Assembly: GCF_003337375.1 (NCBI RefSeq)
Contig: NZ_QPJD01000001.1
Span: forward strand, 449,248 to 513,247
DNA from: Paenibacillus prosopidis
GTDB taxonomy: Bacteria; Bacillota; Bacilli; Paenibacillales; Paenibacillaceae
Length of the DNA: 64,000 nucleotides
Direction of reading: 5' to 3'
In this document: positions 1-8,799 of the stretch, piece after piece
Layout of the letters: every line of letters begins with the position of its first letter
How positions within the stretch are numbered: the stretch's first letter is position 1
Notes under the pieces: generated by a model
What the model saw: only the letters and a program-made list of their open reading frames with translations
Database searches by the model: none
Told to the model about the DNA's origin: nothing
Position numbers and translations under genes: made by a program

Positions 1-422
1 CGATTCATCATTGGAAGGTTGCGGCCATGCGTTGGCATTACAATGTTTCCTCTTTCAATAATGCCAATCCGCTTACCGTTGTTCCGCCACTGTTCACACA
101 GTCTCCAGAGCATGGTTCCTCCTCCGGCACCTGTTCCTACAATTAAAACATCGTATTCGTTATCCGCCATAGCTTCCAATGGAGTCAGAGGAATCCAATT
201 TTCGATATATTCTGATGGTGTGTGACAAATCGGAGGAATCGCTACTGGCCTCGTGTCCGATTCGGTGAAGACAGGAAGATATACCAGTTTTCCAGCAATG
301 TACTGATCGGGATGTTCGATGAATGGATTATGTGTTAGGAGATTTTCTATCGGTATACGCTGTTGATCAGCAATGATTCGGAGTGTATCGTTGTTGCGAG
401 CAACCCATATTTTCAATGCCAT
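1..422 (-). CDS. LysM / GMC-family oxidoreductase, 5' part (runs off left edge)
   Basis: The reverse strand is open from an ATG at 422 to the window edge, about 140 codons. An AAGGGGTG ribosome binding site lies just upstream. The first ~55 residues look like a LysM-type repeat (NNDTLRIIADQQRIPIENLL, then an NPF and a YIAGKLVYLP ending), as found in wall-binding proteins. From about residue 100 comes a Rossmann FAD-binding motif, DVLIVGTGAGGG, followed by an ERG segment, which is typical of glucose-methanol-choline oxidoreductases. A LysM-GMC fusion would be a wall-associated flavin oxidoreductase; its substrate cannot be told. The catalytic C-terminal part lies outside the window. The gene diverges from the sugar transporter locus that starts at 693. 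Confidence 0.75.
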   Translation of the reverse strand, partial: MALKIWVARNNDTLRIIADQQRIPIENLLTHNPFIEHPDQYIAGKLVYLPVFTESDTRPVAIPPICHTPSEYIENWIPLTPLEAMADNEYDVLIVGTGAGGGTMLWRLCEQWRNNGKRIGIIERGNIVMPTHGRNLPMMN

Positions 423-595
423 GACTTCACCCCTTTGCATCTAAATCCTAATTTAGTTTATGTAAGGGAGACTGAGAATTAGTCCGACAATTCATGTTAA
501 AGCGGCGGGACGGTTCCCTGCCATCTGAAATTATGCAATGTTTGGAACACCTTTTAAGCGGCAGACTGCCGGCGAATAAATACCTTAACGTATAG

Positions 596-624
596 TTATC
601 GATGTTTAGTCTTCGTTATATAAT
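596..624 (+). promoter_or_regulatory. Candidate sigma-A promoter of the first sugar transporter locus
   Basis: A perfect TATAAT lies at 619-624, with a weak -35 (TTATCG) 17 bases upstream. The same stretch, from GTTATCGATG through TATAAT, is kept in the truncated copy of this region near 63.56 kb, which supports its being functional sequence. The -35 matches consensus at only about three positions, so an activator (the YesN regulator encoded downstream) may be needed. Confidence 0.4.
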
Positions 625-652
625 CCGTCATCCTGAATCTGTATATTTGTAT

Positions 653-666
653 TGAAAGCGCATACA
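653..666 (+). promoter_or_regulatory. cre box (CcpA site)
   Basis: TGAAAGCGCATACA fits the CcpA operator pattern (TG.AA.CG....CA) and sits between the candidate promoter and the start codon at 693. That is a position where CcpA blocks transcription when preferred sugars are present. An identical 14-mer lies in the truncated duplicate at 63618-63631. It implies carbon catabolite repression of this locus. Confidence 0.6.
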
Positions 667-692
667 AAAAAGTTTATTCGGGAGGGTTAAGT

Positions 693-2060
693 ATGAAAAT
701 GTTCAGAAAACGCTGGCTGGGCCAGGGATTAAGTATCGTGCTTGCTGCAACGATGCTGGCAGCATGCTCGAACGGCGGCGGGCAAACAAGCAATACGGCA
801 GCGGGCAAAGAGAACACGCAGACAGATAAAGTGAATAACGCCGCGCCGGCCGCAAAACCGTTTGAAGGCAAGAGCATCACGTTAGTAACCGCGAACCACC
901 CTTGGGGAGATGCGATTAAACCGTTCATTCCCGAGTTTGAGGCTGAGACGGGGATGAAAGTAAAAGTGGAAAGTTATTTTGAAGACCAGTTGACACAGAA
1001 GCTTACAGTCCAGTTCACCACGGGCTCCAATACGCCTGACGTGTTCATGTATCGTCCGCTCCAGGAGGGCAAGCTGTTTTTCAAAAACGGCTGGGTACAT
1101 CCTTTGGATGAATACGTGAATAAAGATCCCGAATACGATTTCGCCGACTTGTCCAAATCTGCTGTCGGATCGGCGACCGTTGACGGAAAGGTGGCCGGCA
1201 TTCCAATCATTACAGAGCAGGAAATCTTATACTACCGCAAGGATCTGCTGGAAGCGGCAGGGATAGCAGTACCGAAAACGATTGATGAATTGGTTGCGGC
1301 GGTTAAACAGCTTCATGACCCCGCTAAAGAAATGTACGGTTTCGTAGCCAGAGGACAGCGCTCGCCGCTTGTCACGCAAGTCTCCTCATTCTTATTTTCC
1401 GAAGGCGGAGATTTCACGAATGGAGACAAGGCGGCGATCAATACGCCGGAAGCGATTAAAGCTTTTACAACCTACGGTACCTTATTAAAGGATTACGGCC
1501 CTCCAGGCGTACTTAACATGTCATGGCCGCAAGCGATCGGCATTTTCGCGCAAGGCAAGGTAGCTTTCTACACGGACGCGAACTCGATTTATAAGAACGC
1601 AACGGACCCATCAAAGTCGCAAATTGCCGATAAAATAGGCTTTGCACCTTTCCCGGCCGGTTCGGCCGGCTCCAAACCGTATAACATTACCTCATGGGGA
1701 CTGGCTATGAATGCAAATGCAGTCAACAAGGAAGCGGCATGGGCCTTCATAGAGTGGGCGACTGGCAAGGAGATGGTCTTGAAAACCCAGCAAGCAGGCA
1801 ATCCCGGAGCCCGTTCTTCGGTATGGGATAACCCTGAGGGTACAACCGGATTTCCGGCCGAGCTGGTAGATGTCATCAAAGAAAGCGTGAAGGGCGGTGT
1901 CGACCATGACCGTCCGACCGTCATTAGCGTCGGTGAAGCACGCGATGCGGTAGGCGAGATCGTTCAGCAGATCATGACTGGAGAGAAGAACATTCAACCG
2001 GTTGCCGATAAAGCGAATGAAGCCTTGCAAGTGATCATCGATAACGAAAAAACAAAATAA
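693..2060 (+). CDS. Carbohydrate ABC transporter substrate-binding lipoprotein
   Basis: 455 residues, start ATG after GGGAGGGT. It has an N-terminal signal peptide ending in a lipobox (MLAAC; Cys about residue 25), so it should be a lipid-anchored extracellular sugar-binding protein of the UgpB/MalE-like family 1. The mature part begins with a Ser/Thr/Asn/Gln-rich linker, then the family's typical opening (ITLVTANHPW) and the FEAETGMKV segment. It captures a carbohydrate and hands it to the permeases at 2147 and 3024. It is closely paralogous to the lipoprotein at 4019, sharing long identical stretches through the whole length. A cre box and a promoter lie upstream. The specific sugar cannot be read from the sequence. 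Confidence 0.9.
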   Translation: MKMFRKRWLGQGLSIVLAATMLAACSNGGGQTSNTAAGKENTQTDKVNNAAPAAKPFEGKSITLVTANHPWGDAIKPFIPEFEAETGMKVKVESYFEDQLTQKLTVQFTTGSNTPDVFMYRPLQEGKLFFKNGWVHPLDEYVNKDPEYDFADLSKSAVGSATVDGKVAGIPIITEQEILYYRKDLLEAAGIAVPKTIDELVAAVKQLHDPAKEMYGFVARGQRSPLVTQVSSFLFSEGGDFTNGDKAAINTPEAIKAFTTYGTLLKDYGPPGVLNMSWPQAIGIFAQGKVAFYTDANSIYKNATDPSKSQIADKIGFAPFPAGSAGSKPYNITSWGLAMNANAVNKEAAWAFIEWATGKEMVLKTQQAGNPGARSSVWDNPEGTTGFPAELVDVIKESVKGGVDHDRPTVISVGEARDAVGEIVQQIMTGEKNIQPVADKANEALQVIIDNEKTK

Positions 2061-2078
2061 AGGCGAGGACGGCCTTAC

Positions 2079-2111
2079 CATCAAAAGGGTCATTCCGTGA
2101 CCCTTTTGATG
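2079..2111 (+). promoter_or_regulatory. Perfect intercistronic hairpin
   Basis: A perfect 14-bp inverted repeat (CATCAAAAGGGTCA and its complement) with a 5-nt loop lies between the lipoprotein gene and the first permease gene. No T-tract follows, so it is unlikely to be a full terminator. Hairpins at this place commonly stabilise the upstream mRNA, or partly terminate, so that binding protein is made in excess of permease. The role is inferred; the structure is plain in the sequence. Confidence 0.7.
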
Positions 2112-2146
2112 AATGATTTTGAACTGGGGGAAAAGGGGAGTTCCAT

Positions 2147-3031
2147 ATGCAGTACAACTGGTTTGACCGAAATTTGAAATGGATCTATACGATGCCTGCA
2201 GTGATATTCGTGCTCGTCATGATGGTATTCCCGATCCTGTATACCGTACGGATCAGTTTCTTTGAGTGGAGTATGTCAGCTATTACGCCTCCAAAGTGGG
2301 TGGGGCTCGACAACTACATGACGCTTTTGAAGGATACCCGGTTCTGGGGAGCGGTACGCTCCACGATGTTTTTTACGGTTGCGGCGCTTGCTGTTGAAGT
2401 CGTGTTAGGGGTTGCCATTGCCTTACTGCTTACCCGGGATTTTCGGGGCAAAAATGTGATGAAAACCATCTTCCTTCTGCCAATGGTGTCAACTCCGGTT
2501 GCGATGGGGCTCGTGTGGCAGTTGATTTATGAGCCGACAATCGGCGCGGCCAACATGCTATTGAAAGCGGTCGGACTGAAGCCGCAGCTGTGGCTCGCTT
2601 CCCCCGATCAGGCCATTTCATCGCTAATTATCGTTGATGTCTGGCAGTGGACGCCGATGATCGCTCTTATTGTCATGGCGGGGCTGGCTACAATTCCGAC
2701 CGACCCCTATGAAGCGGCTGACGTCGACGGGGCCGGCAGATGGAGAAAGTTCATTTCGATTACGCTTCCGCTATTAAAGCCAACGATCATGGTTGCTGCG
2801 ATGCTGCGCTTGATCGATGTGTTAAAAACATTTGATATTATTTATGCGACAACGCAGGGCGGTCCTAATCTAGCTACCGAGACGTTGAACATTTACGGTT
2901 ATGTATTAGGTTTTCAATATTTTAAGCTGGGTATGGCTTCCTCGCTACTTGTCCTCTTCTTCGCGTTGGTCATGGGCCTGACGATCGTAATGATCTGGAT
3001 GCGCAAAAGAATGGAGGGGCGCTATGAATAA
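2147..3031 (+). CDS. Sugar ABC transporter permease, MalF/UgpA type
   Basis: 294 residues, about six membrane segments, the first at residues 14-37. The EAA loop that contacts the ATPase is present (YEAADVDGAGRWRKFISITLP, about residues 188-208). It pairs with the next permease, whose ATG at 3024 overlaps this gene's end by 8 bases. It forms half of the membrane channel for the sugar bound by the upstream lipoprotein. No ATPase gene is nearby, which is usual for CUT1 systems that share MsmX. Start ATG follows GGGGAAAAGGGGAG. Confidence 0.92.
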   Translation: MQYNWFDRNLKWIYTMPAVIFVLVMMVFPILYTVRISFFEWSMSAITPPKWVGLDNYMTLLKDTRFWGAVRSTMFFTVAALAVEVVLGVAIALLLTRDFRGKNVMKTIFLLPMVSTPVAMGLVWQLIYEPTIGAANMLLKAVGLKPQLWLASPDQAISSLIIVDVWQWTPMIALIVMAGLATIPTDPYEAADVDGAGRWRKFISITLPLLKPTIMVAAMLRLIDVLKTFDIIYATTQGGPNLATETLNIYGYVLGFQYFKLGMASSLLVLFFALVMGLTIVMIWMRKRMEGRYE

Positions 3032-3842
3032 GCATAAGAAGGCAGCAAATCTGATATTCGGCGGTTTAACCATTATGGTGCTGCTTTTATTCGCTTTTCC
3101 TTTCTTCTGGATGCTTCTGGCTTCCTTCAAAACGCAGGGGCAAATCATGTCGACGGATCAGTTGTTTATATTTAAGCCGACGATGGACAATTATACGGAT
3201 GTATTCAAGGAATATGATTTTCTGAAATACATCTTCAATAGTTTCGTGGTCGCGCTAGGATCGACGCTGTTCGCCCTGCTGCTGGGGCTGCCGGCTGCTT
3301 ACGCAATCGCCAGACATAACCTTCAAAAGCTGGGGCTTGTCATTCTCGTAGCCCGGATAATTCCGGGGATCACCTTCTTGATTCCCTGGTTTATTCTATT
3401 TTCAAAGCTTGAGCTGATAGACACATTCCCGTCTTTGATTCTCAGTCATATGCTCGTTGGACTGCCATTCATTATTTGGATCATGATTTCCTTCTTCGAA
3501 GCGCTTCCTACCGAAATCGAGGAATCGGGTCTGATTGACGGTTGTACGCGTCATCAAGTTTTTATGCGAATCATTTTACCGATTTCCGGCCCCGGTATCA
3601 TTACGTCGTCCCTGCTTTCGTTCATTTTCTCATGGAATAACTTTATGTTTTCCATCATTCTTGCCGGTGATCAAACGAAGCCGCTTCCGGTGGCGGTGTT
3701 CAACTTCATGTCATATTCGGAAATCAACTGGGGCGGGCTAATGGCTGCTGCGTGTATCATCACCCTTCCCGTACTCATAATCGCGCTGCTTGCACAGCGT
3801 TATGTCGTCAGCGGTTTGGCGGCCGGCGCCGTGAAGGGCTAA
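3024..3842 (+). CDS. Sugar ABC transporter permease, MalG/UgpE type
   Basis: 272 residues with six predicted membrane segments. An EAA-type loop is seen as IEESGLIDGCTRHQVFMRI (about residues 166-184), and the C-terminus ends in the typical QRYVVSGLAAGAVKG. The start overlaps the previous permease by 8 bases, suggesting translational coupling and a 1:1 heterodimer. A strong rho-independent terminator follows at 3862, so the second lipoprotein gene at 4019 probably has its own promoter. Confidence 0.92.
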   Translation: MNKHKKAANLIFGGLTIMVLLLFAFPFFWMLLASFKTQGQIMSTDQLFIFKPTMDNYTDVFKEYDFLKYIFNSFVVALGSTLFALLLGLPAAYAIARHNLQKLGLVILVARIIPGITFLIPWFILFSKLELIDTFPSLILSHMLVGLPFIIWIMISFFEALPTEIEESGLIDGCTRHQVFMRIILPISGPGIITSSLLSFIFSWNNFMFSIILAGDQTKPLPVAVFNFMSYSEINWGGLMAAACIITLPVLIIALLAQRYVVSGLAAGAVKG

Positions 3843-3861
3843 AACGTCCTTTGAATTAAAT

Positions 3862-3911
3862 AAGGTTGTCCCATTGGCATATTATTCCGCTGAAGGGACA
3901 ACCTTCTTTTA
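3862..3911 (+). terminator. Rho-independent terminator
   Basis: The 11-bp arms AAGGTTGTCCC (3862-3872) and GGGACAACCTT (3895-3905) are followed by CTTTTA. It closes the lipoprotein-permease-permease transcription unit. Confidence 0.8.
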
Positions 3912-4018
3912 GTTGCTTTACGAATGGTTATTGATGTTAAGTATTAGTTATGGCAGAACGACAAGGGTTCGGGTAATCTTATTATTATCGTTTTGCGACG
4001 CGGGCAAGGAGGACATCT

Positions 4019-5338
4019 ATGAAGCGATTTCGCAAACTGTGTATGCTTACGGGAATCTGGACTCTATTGGTTTCCGTCTTGGCGACGGGGTGTACAGGCA
4101 TTTCCTATTCCGGAGATAAAAATGGGGAGTTAGCGCAGCCATTTCTAGGTAAAACCATTACGCTGGTAACGGCCAATCATCCTTGGGCGGATGCGATCAG
4201 GCCGCTCCTTCCCGAATTTGAAGCCGCAACGGGCATGAACGTGATCATTCAAGGATTTTTCGAGGACCAGCTGACCCAGAAGCTTACGCTGCAGCTGACA
4301 ACGGGATCCGCAACGCCCGATGTATTTATGTACCGCCCCTTGCAGGAAGGGAAGCTTTTTTATAAAAACGGTTGGCTCGAGCCGCTCGATGACTATGCTA
4401 GAGAGGACGCTGAGTACGCGTACGCCGATTTTTCAGGCGAAGCCATTCGCTCCGCAACCGTGGATGGAAAGCTTGCCGGTATTCCGGTCATTATGGAGCA
4501 GGAAATCTTATACTACCGGAAAGATCTTTTGAAGAAGGCTGGAATCCCGGTGCCGGATACGATCGAGGAGCTTATATCCGCTGTACGGAAGCTGCATGAT
4601 CCGGACAACGGCGTTTACGGTTTTATCGCAAGGGGCCAGCGTTCCCCATTGGTCACTCAGGTTTCGTCTTTTCTGTATTCCGAGGGCGGCGATTTCACGA
4701 ACGGACAGAAAGCGACCATTAATACACCGGAAGCGATGAGAGCTTTCAGCATATATGGAGGCCTTCTAAGAGATTACGGGCCTCCGGGCGTAATCAACAT
4801 GTCCTGGCCGCAAGCGAGCGCATTTTTTGCCGAAGGCAAAGCCGCCTTTTATACGGATGCAAATTCAATCTATAAAAGCGCAATCGATCCGGCGCGTTCC
4901 AATATCTCCGAGCATATCGGATTTGCTTCCTTCCCTGCCGGTAGAAGCGGCACGAGGTTCTACAATATCACATCCTGGGGACTGGCCATGAATCCTAGAG
5001 CCGTCGACAAGGAAGCAGCGTGGGCTTTTATCCGGTGGGCGACTAGTAAGGAAATCGTACTTGAAACGCAGCGCAAAGGAAATCCCGGTGCCCGTTATTC
5101 CGTTTGGAACATGCCAGGGGGTACGGAAGGGTTCCCGAAAGAGATGGTCGAGGTTATCAAACAAGAAGGCGCAGGCGGTGTCGACCATGACCGTCCTACC
5201 GTCGTCAACGTGGCGGAGGCCCGGGAAACAGTCGGAGAAATCGTTCAACGGGTGATAACGGGTGATCCCGATCTTCAACAGGCGGCGGACAAAGCAAATG
5301 CCGCGCTGCAGGCGATATTGGATAAAGAAGCGGAATGA
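4019..5338 (+). CDS. Second, paralogous sugar-binding lipoprotein (possible kinase co-sensor)
   Basis: 439 residues, ATG after AAGGAGG. The signal peptide ends in the lipobox LATGC (Cys about residue 25). It is a close paralogue of the lipoprotein at 693: the ITLVTANHPW opening, the PDVFMYRPLQEGKLF segment and the GGVDHDRPTV segment near the C-terminus are shared. It lies after the transporter terminator and directly before the YesM kinase (kinase start about 5 bases after this stop), so it is probably co-transcribed with the sensor. It could be a second substrate receptor for the same permeases, or a ligand-binding partner that presents sugar to the kinase. The second idea is inference from gene order. 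Confidence 0.88.
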   Translation: MKRFRKLCMLTGIWTLLVSVLATGCTGISYSGDKNGELAQPFLGKTITLVTANHPWADAIRPLLPEFEAATGMNVIIQGFFEDQLTQKLTLQLTTGSATPDVFMYRPLQEGKLFYKNGWLEPLDDYAREDAEYAYADFSGEAIRSATVDGKLAGIPVIMEQEILYYRKDLLKKAGIPVPDTIEELISAVRKLHDPDNGVYGFIARGQRSPLVTQVSSFLYSEGGDFTNGQKATINTPEAMRAFSIYGGLLRDYGPPGVINMSWPQASAFFAEGKAAFYTDANSIYKSAIDPARSNISEHIGFASFPAGRSGTRFYNITSWGLAMNPRAVDKEAAWAFIRWATSKEIVLETQRKGNPGARYSVWNMPGGTEGFPKEMVEVIKQEGAGGVDHDRPTVVNVAEARETVGEIVQRVITGDPDLQQAADKANAALQAILDKEAE

Positions 5339-5342
5339 GAAG

Positions 5343-7130
5343 GTGATCGTCATACGTTACAGGATATCGATATTCGGCAAGATCATCATTACGATCATTC
5401 TGCTGCTTATTCCCGTTCTGTTCTTGTACAGCTACTCCAACCGGATTGCGGGCAGTGTAGTGGAGGAGCAGCTCCGCTCTTCCAATTTGAATGAATTATC
5501 GTTTTTCTTGAACCGGATGGATTCGAATATTGAAAATTTATCCCTATTTCCGGTTATCTTAAGCTACGACCCGCACATCCGGGATTTTATCGGAGGAACC
5601 GGCGAGGCGGCCGGCAATCTGTTAAAGGCACAATCCCGCATAACGGAGAAGTTGAGCCTTCAAAGCGTATCCAGCAGCTGGACCAATGATTTGACGATCG
5701 CAATGCCGGAAGGCAAGAAGGTGCTGTCCTCTAATATTTATGTTAACGGTATCGGGGCGTGGGATTGGGACGGTCCCATCCGGAAGACCTGGCTCTACGG
5801 TGAGGATTATTCCCGAGGCTCAACGGTCGGCACCTTTATCCGGGAGACTAGCGAACCCGCCAATGCGGCAACCGTAGGACAAGCTGATGCGGTATTTCAG
5901 GTCCGTTTCCCGGTGGAGACCATTACTGACCTGCTGGATATTTACCGGAAGGACAAGCTCAGTGATCCGTTCCTGTATCATCCGGATTACCGGCCTATTC
6001 GGAATAGCACGCCTGACTTGCTGATCGAAGAACAGATTATCCGGAATGTGTTGAACGGGTCCTTGACGGATGCAGGTCAGGAAACGACTGCAATCAACAA
6101 TCAATCGTATTTGGTGAGCTATGTCAAATCACGCCAACTGGGCTGGTATTTGGTGGATTATGTTCCGGTCCAAAGGATCCTGTCTCCCATTACAACGGCA
6201 CGCAATTGGTTCTACGGTTCAATCGCCTTTCTGCTTATGATCGGTGTAATGGCTTCGTTTCTGCTTTACCGTAACGTCCAGATTCCGATTCAAAAAATGA
6301 TCAGAGGCGTGAAGCGGATGAGCCGGGGGGATTTATCCTCGCGCATTGAATATGAAGCAAAGAACGAATTTGATGATTTAATCAGGCCTTACAATGAAAT
6401 GGCTGGCCGCATTCAGGTCTTGATCGAGGATGTTTATACGGAGAAGCTGCGGTCCCGCGAGGCAACGCTCAAGCAGCTGCAGTCTCAGATAAACCCGCAT
6501 TTTCTGTATAATTCACTGTTCTTTGTTATCAATTCCGCCATGCTGGAGGATCGCGATGCGGTAATCGCAATGGCCGAAAACTTGGCTGAGTATTACCGGT
6601 ACACTTCAAGGGTGGAGAATCAGCAGGTTACCCTTCGGGATGAGCTCGATTTGGTGCGTCACTACCTGAATATCCATCATTTGAGGATGCAGCGTCTGGC
6701 ATTCACCATAACCGTCCCGGAAGAAATGATGGATGAGCCTGTACCGCGCCTCCTTCTTCAGCCATTGGTGGAGAATGCCATCGTTCACGGTATCGAGCAT
6801 CAGGTGGAGGGCGGCATTATTACGATAACAGGCGAGCAGAATGACAGGTGGAACCGGATTACTATAGCCGATAATGGAGCGGGGCTGTCTGAGTCCAGGC
6901 TGCGCCAGCTGATGATTCAACTTAATGAACCGATGACCGATGAACTCGGATGCGGGACGTGGAACGTACACCGGCGTTTACAATATCAATTTGGCGAAGG
7001 CTCGGGATTATCATTCAGACATGCGCCAGGCGGAGGGCTGTCAGCCGTTCTGACATGGAACCGGACGAGCAGCTTTGCGAATACCAGGCTAGAGGAGGGA
7101 GACCATGACTCAACTATTGATCGTGGATGA
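5343..7130 (+). CDS. YesM-type sensor histidine kinase
   Basis: About 595 residues from a GTG at 5343, chosen because it falls just after the lipoprotein stop; the in-frame ORF extends further up into that gene without a good ribosome binding site. The exact start is uncertain. Domains in order: membrane segment (about 10-30), extracytoplasmic sensor region (about 35-285), second membrane segment, HAMP (PIQKMIRGVKRMSRGDL), His_kinase domain with NPHFLYNSL (His about 386), and a C-terminal HATPase (ENAIVHG N-box, DNGAGL G-box). It senses an extracellular signal, presumably sugar availability, and phosphorylates the regulator whose start overlaps its end by 26 bases. Confidence 0.9.
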   Translation: MIVIRYRISIFGKIIITIILLLIPVLFLYSYSNRIAGSVVEEQLRSSNLNELSFFLNRMDSNIENLSLFPVILSYDPHIRDFIGGTGEAAGNLLKAQSRITEKLSLQSVSSSWTNDLTIAMPEGKKVLSSNIYVNGIGAWDWDGPIRKTWLYGEDYSRGSTVGTFIRETSEPANAATVGQADAVFQVRFPVETITDLLDIYRKDKLSDPFLYHPDYRPIRNSTPDLLIEEQIIRNVLNGSLTDAGQETTAINNQSYLVSYVKSRQLGWYLVDYVPVQRILSPITTARNWFYGSIAFLLMIGVMASFLLYRNVQIPIQKMIRGVKRMSRGDLSSRIEYEAKNEFDDLIRPYNEMAGRIQVLIEDVYTEKLRSREATLKQLQSQINPHFLYNSLFFVINSAMLEDRDAVIAMAENLAEYYRYTSRVENQQVTLRDELDLVRHYLNIHHLRMQRLAFTITVPEEMMDEPVPRLLLQPLVENAIVHGIEHQVEGGIITITGEQNDRWNRITIADNGAGLSESRLRQLMIQLNEPMTDELGCGTWNVHRRLQYQFGEGSGLSFRHAPGGGLSAVLTWNRTSSFANTRLEEGDHDSTIDRG

Positions 7131-8721
7131 CGAGGCTCATGTCGTTGACCGGTTCTCCACCACAATCGACTGGAAGGCTATTGGCGTAGAGCAGGTTTTT
7201 AAGGCCTATTCCGGACTTGAGGCCCTCACGTTCCTCAGGCAATTTTCCATCGATATCGTTATCACCGATATTAAAATGCCAGGCATGTCGGGCTTGCAAT
7301 TAATCGCGGAGATTCGCCGGCTCTGGCCCAAAACAAAATGTATATTATTGTCCGGGTACTCGGATTTCAATTACGCCAAAGAGGCGATTCTGTACCAGAC
7401 CGAGGATTACTTGTTGAAACCGGTAAAGGAAGAGGATTTGCTGGCCACAGTCGAGCGGGTACTTGCAAAGCTGGAATTGGAATGGGAGGAAGTCATCTCT
7501 AATCAGAGGCTGACTTATACCTTTAAAGAAAATCTCCCTTTGCTGAGGACGAATTTGCTCCTTGAGCTGCTTCAGGGCCGAAGATTGGAGACAGCAGCCC
7601 TACATGACAAAATGAAGATGCTGGAGCTTTCCGATCACGAATGGCAATCTTTTTCGCTGATGGTAGTACGTTTGGACGAACTGTTTCTCCAGTCTGATCA
7701 TCAAGATCTATCCTGGAAGGAATATGCAATCGGTAATATGGTCGAAGAACTGTTCGGCGGGCGTTATGTGATTTGGTATGCCAAGGATGCTCATGATTAT
7801 CTCGTTTTTGCGATGACGGCGAAACGAAAGGCAGCCGAGGATAACGACACGGTTTGGTTCGAGCGTACTGCGGCTGCCCTGCAAACGGCGGTGGGCACGT
7901 ATCTAAAGGGTAAAATCTCCGTCATGGTCTGTCATGACGGGCGTTTCCCTTATGATTTGGCAACGCTGTACAGCCGTTCGATTGGAGCATTCCGCAAACG
8001 GATCGGAAGTGAGCAGGGGCTGTTTATGCGGCTGGAAGACGATCGTTCGGAAGAGGGGATCGGGTCTCTGAAAAGCCTCTACGAACCGCCTTTATTGATT
8101 CATTTGCTCGAGGCAGCCAGGTGGAGAGACATCGACGAGAAGCTTCGGATGATCTTTGACGACATGGAGGATATGGAGCCCGGTTCGCAGGAGCATCTCC
8201 TTGAGATTTACTTCACGATCGCTTCCGCCTATTCGTATATAGCGCATAAAAACGGGAGGCATTTATCGGAATTGCTCGGGGCTGAGTACGGAAAAATGAC
8301 CGAGGGTCTTCCGTTTCGTTCCGTGAATCAGCTTCGCGAATGGTCGCTCAGGACGCTGCACAGGATCCGCGAGGACATGGACCGCGAGACGAAGGATTCA
8401 AGGACGAGCCTGATCCAGGAAATCCATGCTTTTATTGAACAAAACGTTCAGCAGGATGTTTCATTGCAATCGATCGCCGGTCATGTGTATCTTCATCCGG
8501 TATATGTTTCGAAGGTGTATAAGCTGGAAACCGGAGAAAATTTAAGCGAATATGTCCAGCGTGTGCGCATGGACCAGGCGGAGTATCTTTTGAAGCATAG
8601 CACAGACAAAATTTTTGAAATCGCTGCAAGCCTTGGCTATCAGCGGCCGCATTCCTTTAACTATGCTTTCAAAAAGAAATTCGGCATGACCCCTCAGGAA
8701 TACAGAGACCGATTCTCTTAA
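7105..8721 (+). CDS. YesN-type response regulator, REC plus AraC HTH
   Basis: 538 residues, ATG after GGAGGGAG. The N-terminal receiver has the phospho-acceptor Asp55 in ITDIKMPG, the Ser/Gly switch (LLSGYSD) and the Lys of LLKPVKEED. A long middle region follows, then a C-terminal AraC-type double helix-turn-helix (about 430-538: VSLQSIAGHVYLHPVYVSKV and FEIAASLGYQRPHSFNYAFK). Translation overlaps the kinase gene. It should activate the transporter genes at 693 and possibly 4019. About 44 bp of its HTH region is duplicated in the chimeric remnant near 63.73 kb. Confidence 0.92.
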   Translation: MTQLLIVDDEAHVVDRFSTTIDWKAIGVEQVFKAYSGLEALTFLRQFSIDIVITDIKMPGMSGLQLIAEIRRLWPKTKCILLSGYSDFNYAKEAILYQTEDYLLKPVKEEDLLATVERVLAKLELEWEEVISNQRLTYTFKENLPLLRTNLLLELLQGRRLETAALHDKMKMLELSDHEWQSFSLMVVRLDELFLQSDHQDLSWKEYAIGNMVEELFGGRYVIWYAKDAHDYLVFAMTAKRKAAEDNDTVWFERTAAALQTAVGTYLKGKISVMVCHDGRFPYDLATLYSRSIGAFRKRIGSEQGLFMRLEDDRSEEGIGSLKSLYEPPLLIHLLEAARWRDIDEKLRMIFDDMEDMEPGSQEHLLEIYFTIASAYSYIAHKNGRHLSELLGAEYGKMTEGLPFRSVNQLREWSLRTLHRIREDMDRETKDSRTSLIQEIHAFIEQNVQQDVSLQSIAGHVYLHPVYVSKVYKLETGENLSEYVQRVRMDQAEYLLKHSTDKIFEIAASLGYQRPHSFNYAFKKKFGMTPQEYRDRFS

Positions 8722-8799
8722 GACCATTTTGTATTGGCGGTATGCGGCTGTAATGGCCTGTACCTGTAAATAAATCATACTATATTGGGAGGTTTACTT

